10,723 nucleotides of DNA from Deltaproteobacteria bacterium (lineage in GTDB: Bacteria; UBA10199; SBBF01). The stretch is taken from NCBI GenBank assembly GCA_016207765.1, contig JACQOY010000027.1, positions 1 through 10,723 of the forward strand, in the 5' to 3' direction. The notes below the pieces were generated by a model. The model did no database searches, was not told the origin of the DNA, and saw only the letters and a list, made by a program, of their open reading frames with translations. Below are positions 6,039 to 10,723 of the stretch, piece after piece (position 1 is the first letter of the stretch; each line of letters starts with the position of its first letter). Made by a program: the position numbers and the translations under genes.

Positions 6039-6691
6039 TTGTTCATCTGTGCCGAATGGGTTTTCTCGAATTGGGCGATTTTTTTGTCGTATTTCAGCGT
6101 TCGCCCGATTTCATCCAATCCCTCGAGAAAATGCTGTTTGACCCCGGGATCGATCTCGAAGGAAAACTCGCGTTCCCCCTCGGCCTGATAGCCGTTGGTA
6201 AACTGCAAAATTATTTTCTGCGCCGGCAGGTCTACCGTGGCCTTTAATCCTTCGTGGGCCTCCACCAGGTGAATCAACTCGTTTACCTGTTCCTCCTTGA
6301 GCTCGAGAGTCAATAACCCGTTTTTGGTGCTGTTGTTCCGAAAGATGTCGGCAAAGCCGGGGATGACATCGTTGTTGATCTTCTTTTTCGGGGCGATCAC
6401 CACATGAAAACCGGCCTGCAGAACCGCCCAGACTGCGTGTTCGCGCGATGAGCCGCATCCGAAATTATTCCCGGCAATCAGAATGGAGGCCCCCTTAAAA
6501 CGGGGCTGGTTCAACTCGAAATCGGGATTCAAGCGACCGTCGTCTTTGGTGCGCCAATCGTGAAAGAGATGCTCACCGAAGCCGGTTTTTTTGATCGATT
6601 TCAAAAAATCCTTGGCGATGATCTGATCGGTGTCGATGTTGGCGCGGTTTAAGACCGCTATTTTGCCTGTGTGTTCGGTGAAGGCTTTCAT
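6035..6691 (-). CDS. leuD: 3-isopropylmalate dehydratase small subunit
   Basis: LeuD pairs with LeuC to isomerise 2-isopropylmalate to 3-isopropylmalate in leucine synthesis. The 218-residue product carries the swivel-domain signatures NIDTDQIIAKDFL (residues 18-30), GEHLFHDWR, and AGNNFGCGSSREHAVWAV (73-90), all intact. FEIDPGVKQHFLEGLDEIGRTL near the C-terminus is typical of the longer bacterial LeuD rather than the short archaeal form (about 165 residues). The start chosen is the ATG at 6691, giving MKAFTEHTGKIAVL and preceded by GGAGG; an in-frame start 33 bp upstream would overlap leuC and add an unconserved [11 protein letters not shown]. It begins 7 bp after the leuC stop and overlaps the next gene by 4 bp. 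Confidence 0.97.
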   Translation of the reverse strand: MKAFTEHTGKIAVLNRANIDTDQIIAKDFLKSIKKTGFGEHLFHDWRTKDDGRLNPDFELNQPRFKGASILIAGNNFGCGSSREHAVWAVLQAGFHVVIAPKKKINNDVIPGFADIFRNNSTKNGLLTLELKEEQVNELIHLVEAHEGLKATVDLPAQKIILQFTNGYQAEGEREFSFEIDPGVKQHFLEGLDEIGRTLKYDKKIAQFEKTHSAQMNK

Positions 6692-6698
6692 ATCGCCC

Positions 6699-8099
6699 CT
6701 ACCTCCATGTTCGGATGTCCACAAAATGTCCCTCGATAGCCGCCGCCGCGGCCATTTCGGGGCTCACCAGATGTGTCCGTCCCCCTTTTCCCTGGCGTCC
6801 TTCGAAATTCCGGTTTGAAGTGGAGGCGCACCGCTCTTTCGGTTTCAGCTTGTCGGGATTCATGGCGAGACACATACTGCATCCCGCCTGTCTCCACTGG
6901 GCCCCCGCCCCCTTGAAAATTTTGTCCAGTCCTTCACGTTCGGCCTGACGGGCCACCGGTTCGCTTCCCGGGACAATCAGTGCGGTCACCCCCTGTTTAA
7001 CCTTGCGTCCTTTGAAGACGGCGGCGGCAGAGCGCAGATCCTCAATGCGCGAATTGGTGCAACTCCCGATAAATACCACGTCCACTTTGAGGTCGGTGAT
7101 TTTTTGGCCGGGGGTCAGCCCCATGTACTGAAGGGCCTTTTCGACATCGGTGGCGGTCAATCCGGAGACCTCGCCCGGCTTGGGCACAACACCGCTCACA
7201 TCGGTAACCATACCGGGGCTTGTTCCCCAGGTGACCTGCGGGGCCATCTTCGACACGTCGATGGTGATCTCGCGGTCGTATTTGGCGCCGTTATTCGTGC
7301 GAAGCGTCTTCCAAAACGCAATCGACTCCTCCAACTTCTTTCCCTTTGGCGCATAAGGACGGTTGCCGGTGGAAATATAGTTGAACGTCGTCTCATCGGG
7401 CGCAATCAATCCGGCGCGGGCTCCCGCCTCGATGCTCATGTTGCAGACAGTCATCCTCGCCTCCATCGACAGGCGGCCAATGGCCGCGCCTGTATATTCA
7501 AGAACATAGCCGGTGGCTCCCGCAGTGCCGATGACACCGATCAATTTCAGGATCAAATCCTTGGCCGTGACGCCGTTGGCGCATTTTCCTTCAAAGTTAA
7601 CGCGAAATGTTTTCGGCTTCGTCTGTACCAGACATTGCGTGGCCAAAACATGTTCCACTTCGGATGTGCCGATGCCAAAGGCCAACGCCCCGAAGGCCCC
7701 GTGCGTAGATGTATGGCTGTCGCCGCAGACAACGGTGGTTCCGGGAAGAGTGAGCCCCAGCTCCGGACCAATGACATGGACAATCCCCTGTTTGTCGCTA
7801 TCCAGTCCGTAAAGGGTGACGCCGAATTGGGCGCAATTTTTCTCCAACGCCTCCACCTGCGCCTTCGCGATTGGATCGGTGATATTTTGTTTGTCGACGG
7901 TGGGGACATTGTGGTCCATCGTGGCATAAGTCAGTTCGGTACGACGCACTTTCCGGCCGCTTAATCTCAACCCCTCAAAGGCCTGCGGACTCGTCACTTC
8001 ATGAACCAGATGACGATCGATGTAGAGGAGGACCGAATTGTCGGGAAGAACCGTAACAACGTGATTTTCCCAGATTTTATCGAATAATGTTTTTGGCAT
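6699..8099 (-). CDS. leuC: 3-isopropylmalate dehydratase large subunit
   Basis: LeuC is the aconitase-family catalytic subunit of isopropylmalate isomerase and carries a [4Fe-4S] cluster. With the start at 8099 the product has 466 residues, and the cluster ligands fall at Cys347 (GSCTNSR), Cys407 and Cys410 ([11 protein letters not shown]), the positions I recall for the E. coli enzyme. Other signatures are [39 protein letters not shown] and [28 protein letters not shown]. An in-frame ATG 12 bp upstream (8111) would add MIQI, but the AGGAG motif lies only 1 bp before it and 13 bp before the 8099 ATG, so the ribosome site does not settle the choice; family length and the [15 protein letters not shown] start favour 8099. 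It is the first gene of its strand, divergent from gap. I see no convincing promoter for it. Confidence 0.97.
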   Translation of the reverse strand: MPKTLFDKIWENHVVTVLPDNSVLLYIDRHLVHEVTSPQAFEGLRLSGRKVRRTELTYATMDHNVPTVDKQNITDPIAKAQVEALEKNCAQFGVTLYGLDSDKQGIVHVIGPELGLTLPGTTVVCGDSHTSTHGAFGALAFGIGTSEVEHVLATQCLVQTKPKTFRVNFEGKCANGVTAKDLILKLIGVIGTAGATGYVLEYTGAAIGRLSMEARMTVCNMSIEAGARAGLIAPDETTFNYISTGNRPYAPKGKKLEESIAFWKTLRTNNGAKYDREITIDVSKMAPQVTWGTSPGMVTDVSGVVPKPGEVSGLTATDVEKALQYMGLTPGQKITDLKVDVVFIGSCTNSRIEDLRSAAAVFKGRKVKQGVTALIVPGSEPVARQAEREGLDKIFKGAGAQWRQAGCSMCLAMNPDKLKPKERCASTSNRNFEGRQGKGGRTHLVSPEMAAAAAIEGHFVDIRTWR

Positions 8100-8152
8100 G
8101 ATTTGGATCATGCTCCTAGCACGGCTTTTTACGGCATATCAAGAGGATAGAT

Positions 8153-8180
8153 TTGACACTCTGCTTTTATTTTGTATATT
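8153..8180 (+). promoter_or_regulatory. Strong sigma-70-type promoter of the gap-pgk-tpiA operon
   Basis: A perfect -35 TTGACA (8153-8158) and a -10 TATATT (8175-8180, 5/6 match) are separated by 16 bp, in the gap divergent from leuC. Transcription would begin near 8187, leaving a leader of about 20 nt with a good ribosome site. A strong constitutive promoter fits the demand for glycolytic enzymes. Confidence 0.75.
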
Positions 8181-8193
8181 GGGGCCCTTTTAC

Positions 8194-8200
8194 AAAGGAG
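8194..8200 (+). promoter_or_regulatory. Ribosome-binding site deciding the gap start
   Basis: AAAGGAG ends 5 bp before the ATG at 8206. This fixes the GAPDH start at MSIRIGINGFG and rules out the in-frame upstream ATG near 8098, which would overlap leuC and lie ahead of the promoter. Confidence 0.85.
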
Positions 8201-8205
8201 ACAAC

Positions 8206-9213
8206 ATGTCCATTCGCATTGGAATCAACGGTTTTGGCCGCATCGGGCGTTGCATCGTTCGTTCCCTGCTCAAGAAAAAAACCGATATCGAACTGGTTGC
8301 CGTCAATGAACTGGGTGATTTGAAAACCAACGTCCATCTGTTGAAATATGATTCGATTCACGGGCGGCTGGGAGTCGAGGTGCAGGCAAAAGAGAAGGCG
8401 TTGTCCATCGGGGGGCGCGATGTCACGGTAACGGCCATGAAAAATCCCGCCGAAATCCCCTGGAAAAATCTCGGCGTCGATATCGTTCTGGAATGTACCG
8501 GTCTCTTCACGGACCGCGAAAAGGCCTCCCTCCACCTTCAGGGAGGGGCGAAAAAAGTGATCATCTCGGCGCCCGCCAAAAATCCGGATATCACCGTCTG
8601 TGCCGGGATCAACCTCAATGCGTACGATCCGAAAAATCATCACATCGTCTCCAACGCCTCCTGCACCACAAACTGCCTGGCCCCGGTGGCGAAGGTCTTG
8701 CACGAAAATTTCATCATTGAACGGGCCCTGATGACCACCATTCATTCCTACACCAACGACCAGCGGATCCTCGATGTGGCGCACAGCGATTTGCGCCGGG
8801 CACGGTCGGCGGCGCTTTCTCAGATTCCCACCAAAACGGGCGCCGCAAAGGCGATCGATCTGGTTCTGCCGGAATTGAAGGGAAAATTCGACGGGATGGC
8901 CATTCGTGTCCCTACTGCCGATGTGTCCTGCGTTGATCTTGTCTGTAACGTGAAAAAGGAGACGGATGAGAAGGAAATCAACGCGGCGTTCGAAAAGGCG
9001 GCTAATGGGACGCTTAAAGGGATTCTCGGTGTAAGCCAGGAGCCGCTTGTTTCGGCCGATTATATCGGCGATCCGCGTTCCTCCATTGTTGATGCCCTCT
9101 GCACCCGCGTCATCGACAAAAAGTTGGTGAAGGTTTTGGCCTGGTACGACAACGAAATGGGTTTTTCCAACCGGATGGTCGATGTCGTTGAGTTCATCGG
9201 TAAAAAGCTTTAA
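8206..9213 (+). CDS. gap: Glyceraldehyde-3-phosphate dehydrogenase, type I
   Basis: The 335-residue enzyme oxidises glyceraldehyde 3-phosphate to 1,3-bisphosphoglycerate with NAD(P)+ and phosphate in the cytosol. The Rossmann motif is GINGFGRIGR (residues 7-16). The catalytic cysteine is Cys153 in SNASCTTNCLAP, with His180 in TTIHSYTNDQ as the general base. AALSQIPTKTGAAKAI, GMAIRVPT (Arg234) and the C-terminal WYDNEMGFSNRMVD are all present. At the cofactor-specificity position the motif is NELG (Glu35) where the common NAD enzymes have ND; erythrose-4-phosphate dehydrogenases (Epd) also carry NEL. Residual Epd-like activity is therefore possible, but the operon with pgk and tpiA supports a glycolytic GAPDH. 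pgk starts 12 bp downstream. Confidence 0.97.
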   Translation: MSIRIGINGFGRIGRCIVRSLLKKKTDIELVAVNELGDLKTNVHLLKYDSIHGRLGVEVQAKEKALSIGGRDVTVTAMKNPAEIPWKNLGVDIVLECTGLFTDREKASLHLQGGAKKVIISAPAKNPDITVCAGINLNAYDPKNHHIVSNASCTTNCLAPVAKVLHENFIIERALMTTIHSYTNDQRILDVAHSDLRRARSAALSQIPTKTGAAKAIDLVLPELKGKFDGMAIRVPTADVSCVDLVCNVKKETDEKEINAAFEKAANGTLKGILGVSQEPLVSADYIGDPRSSIVDALCTRVIDKKLVKVLAWYDNEMGFSNRMVDVVEFIGKKL

Positions 9214-9225
9214 TTGTGACCAAGA

Positions 9226-10404
9226 ATGTATTCCGTGATCAATCAGATTCAAATCGACAAGAAGAAGGTTTTTATCCGGGTCGATTATAACGTTCCACTG
9301 GCCGATGGAAAGATCGCGGATGACCGGAGGATTGCGGAGAGTCTTCCCACCATTGAACATGCCTTAAGTCGCGAGGCAAAGATCATTCTTGGTTCCCACC
9401 TGGGCCGCCCCAAGGGGGTTTCCAATCCGGGGTTTTCTCTTCTTCCTGTTGCGGAGCATCTGTCCGACCTGCTTGGACGCGATGTCATTTTTCCGGAAGA
9501 TTGCGTCGGCGATGCCGTCAAAAAGTTGGCCGGCGACCTCCGCGAAGGGGAGATCATGCTCCTTGAAAATTTGCGTTTTCATCCCGAGGAGGAAAAAAAC
9601 GATCCGCATTTTTCCAAACAGTTGGCCCAGCTTGCGGAGGTGTATATTGATGATGCGTTCGGTGTGATGCACCGGGCCCACGCCTCCACCGCCGGCATGG
9701 TCTCGCACTTCAAGGAAAAGGGGATTGGTTTTCTCGTCAAAAAGGAGATTGAATATCTTCAGGGGCTTCTTTCAAAACCGGCCCATCCTTTTTTGGCGAT
9801 CTTCGGCGGGGCGAAGGTGTCGGATAAAATCGGGGTGATCGAAAATCTGATGAATCATGTCGATGTCTTCATCATCGGCGGCGGGATGGCCTATACTTTT
9901 TTAAAGGCACGGGGAGTCGACATCGGCCAGTCGATTGTGGATGAGGCAAAAATCCACCAGGCGGAAAAAATTCTGAAAAGGGCCGAAATCAAGGGGGTTC
10001 AGGTTTTACTGCCGGTTGATTCGGTTCTGGCCTCCGATATCTTGGCCGGGGTCAAGTCGAGAGTTGCCAACAACGGCGAGAAGTGGGATGGACTGAAGGC
10101 CCTGGATATCGGCCCTCAAACGATTGCCGGGTTTGCCGCCAAAATCCGGCAGGCGAAAACAATTCTTTGGAACGGCCCCATGGGGGTTTTTGAAGTCCCC
10201 GATTTTGAAAAAGGGACTTTCGAAATCGCCCGGGCTGTCGGCGAGTCCGGGGCCTGCGCGGTGGTGGGGGGAGGCGATTCGGTTTTGGCCATCCGAAGAT
10301 CGGGCATAGCCGACAAAATGGCCCATCTTTCCACCGGCGGCGGGGCAATGATGGAATTTTTGGAAGGAAAGACGTTGCCGGGCCTGAAAGTTCTTGAGGC
10401 TTAA
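9226..10404 (+). CDS. pgk: Phosphoglycerate kinase
   Basis: The 392-residue enzyme transfers phosphate between 1,3-bisphosphoglycerate and ADP. The N-domain substrate residues are in FIRVDYNVPL (16-25), GSHLGRPKG (56-64) and LLENLRFHPEEEKND (112-126); DDAFGVMHRAHAS follows at 142-154. The C-domain nucleotide site is formed by FGGAKVSDKIGVIENL (193-208), NGPMGVFE (316-323) and VVGGGDS (346-352) with ADKMAHLSTGGGAMMEFLEG. The length is normal for the family (about 390-400). The ATG chosen has no clear Shine-Dalgarno, which fits reinitiation after gap, whose stop is 12 bp upstream. The stop codon abuts the tpiA ATG (TAAATG). Confidence 0.97.
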   Translation: MYSVINQIQIDKKKVFIRVDYNVPLADGKIADDRRIAESLPTIEHALSREAKIILGSHLGRPKGVSNPGFSLLPVAEHLSDLLGRDVIFPEDCVGDAVKKLAGDLREGEIMLLENLRFHPEEEKNDPHFSKQLAQLAEVYIDDAFGVMHRAHASTAGMVSHFKEKGIGFLVKKEIEYLQGLLSKPAHPFLAIFGGAKVSDKIGVIENLMNHVDVFIIGGGMAYTFLKARGVDIGQSIVDEAKIHQAEKILKRAEIKGVQVLLPVDSVLASDILAGVKSRVANNGEKWDGLKALDIGPQTIAGFAAKIRQAKTILWNGPMGVFEVPDFEKGTFEIARAVGESGACAVVGGGDSVLAIRRSGIADKMAHLSTGGGAMMEFLEGKTLPGLKVLEA

Positions 10405-10723
10405 ATGAGAAAACCCCTGATTGTTGCCAACTGGAAGATGAACCATACGGTGAGGGAGGGGCTCAAGTTTGTCACCAGAATCCAGAAGGATTTGCCCTCC
10501 GAGGGACAGGTGGAAGTGGTGTTGTGCCCCCCCTATACCTCGCTTTATTCCCTTTCGGTGGCCCTCTCCGACCGCCAATCCGGTGTGGACCGCCAGCCCC
10601 AATCCCACAGGGGGACCACTTCGTGGAGAGGCCCTTTATCGGGGTCCGGCTTGGACCGGACTGGGATCAGGCTGGGGGCGCAAAATTGCCATTGGGAAGA
10701 CAAAGGGGCCTATACCGGTGAGA
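10405..10723 (+). CDS. tpiA: Triosephosphate isomerase, N-terminal part, with a 28-residue insertion
   Basis: TpiA interconverts dihydroxyacetone phosphate and glyceraldehyde 3-phosphate. Only 106 codons are in the window; the rest runs off the right edge (family about 250 residues). The start MRKPLIVANWKMN contains the active-site Asn9 and Lys11; VEVVLCPPYTSLYSLSVAL is strand 2 and the next helix; LGAQNCHWEDKGAYTGE is strand 3 with the active-site loop. Between SLSVALSD and RTGIRLGAQN the family has at most a residue or two, but here residues 57-84 (RQSGVDRQ...GSGLD) are extra, bounded by GACCG direct repeats. The insert precedes strand 3, in a surface turn, so the barrel could still fold. 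The gene begins immediately after the pgk stop with no intergenic base. Whether the gene is functional cannot be judged without its 3' part. Confidence 0.92.
   Translation, partial: MRKPLIVANWKMNHTVREGLKFVTRIQKDLPSEGQVEVVLCPPYTSLYSLSVALSDRQSGVDRQPQSHRGTTSWRGPLSGSGLDRTGIRLGAQNCHWEDKGAYTGE
10570..10658. repeat. In-frame 84-bp insertion in tpiA bounded by GACCG
   Basis: GACCG at 10570-10574 recurs at 10654-10658, a period of 84 bp or 28 codons. Deleting one period rejoins GAC-CGG-ACT-GGG, restoring the family-like SLSVALSDRTGIRLGAQN. The insert carries a hairpin near its right end, GTCCGG (10644-10649) with CCGGAC (10656-10661), another small one (CCAC TTC GTGG), and internal repeats (GACCGCCA at 10570 and 10588; CCAATCC at 10575 and 10599). 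Its base pattern is unlike the surrounding gene. A 5-bp boundary repeat alone would be weak; the protein-level misfit is the main support. Confidence 0.65.

Noticed and set aside
7471..7493. Imperfect inverted repeat around GCGGCCAATGGCCGC in leuC
   Set aside because: The encoded residues ([13 protein letters not shown]) align with the normal LeuC pattern without extra length, so the symmetry is probably chance.
8112..8205. A promoter for leuC on the minus strand of the divergent gap
   Set aside because: No pair of hexamers with acceptable spacing stood out, so I did not annotate one, although some promoter must exist.
8167..9360. 397-codon open frame antisense to gap
   Set aside because: It covers a canonical GAPDH gene on the other strand and shows no recognisable domain; long antisense frames are common opposite codon-biased genes.

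Overview
The window (10,723 bp) is chromosomal DNA of a Gram-negative bacterium. It encodes an RND efflux operon with an outer-membrane channel, a beta-barrel outer-membrane protein, and an outer-membrane lipoprotein-sorting-like protein. Overall style (moderate GC, HME-RND operon, DUF1302-like barrel next to a LolA-like protein, gap-pgk-tpiA cluster) would suit a deltaproteobacterium-like lineage, but the sequence alone does not fix the taxon.

Layout. Minus strand, right to left: leuC (8099-6699) and leuD (6691-6035), the isopropylmalate isomerase subunits. leuD overlaps by 4 bp a secreted LolA-like protein (6038-5220), which is followed by a DUF1302-like beta-barrel protein (5169-3847). After a good sigma-70-type promoter with a dyad over its -10 box comes a metal-efflux cluster: a small Cys-rich exported protein (3770-3387), a TolC-family channel (3319-2009), a CusB-like adaptor with an N-terminal heavy-metal-binding domain (1994-906) and the start of a CusA/CzcA-family pump (898-1, running off the window). 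Plus strand, divergent from leuC: a strong promoter, then gap (8206-9213), pgk (9226-10404) and the beginning of tpiA (10405-10723, running off the end), packed as a glycolytic operon. There is no gene-free stretch longer than about 100 bp.

How the genes work together: TolC-like, CusB-like and CusA-like proteins should form a tripartite envelope pump for Cu(I)/Ag(I) or a related soft metal, with the Cys-rich protein as a possible periplasmic metal binder. LolA-like and DUF1302-like proteins are commonly associated with lipid or lipophilic cargo handling at the outer membrane. gap-pgk-tpiA are consecutive triose-phase steps of glycolysis/gluconeogenesis.

The most unusual feature cuts across operons. 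At least four short repeat-like or hairpin-forming DNA segments sit inside protein-coding sequence and keep the frame: a 30-bp palindrome in cusB, a 48-bp addition bounded by exact 11-bp direct repeats in the LolA-like gene, a 24-bp hairpin that supplies residues 4-11 of the barrel protein (with an inverted partner just upstream), and an 84-bp addition in tpiA bounded by GACCG. The pattern resembles in-frame palindromic elements known from Rickettsia and deserves a genome-wide check.
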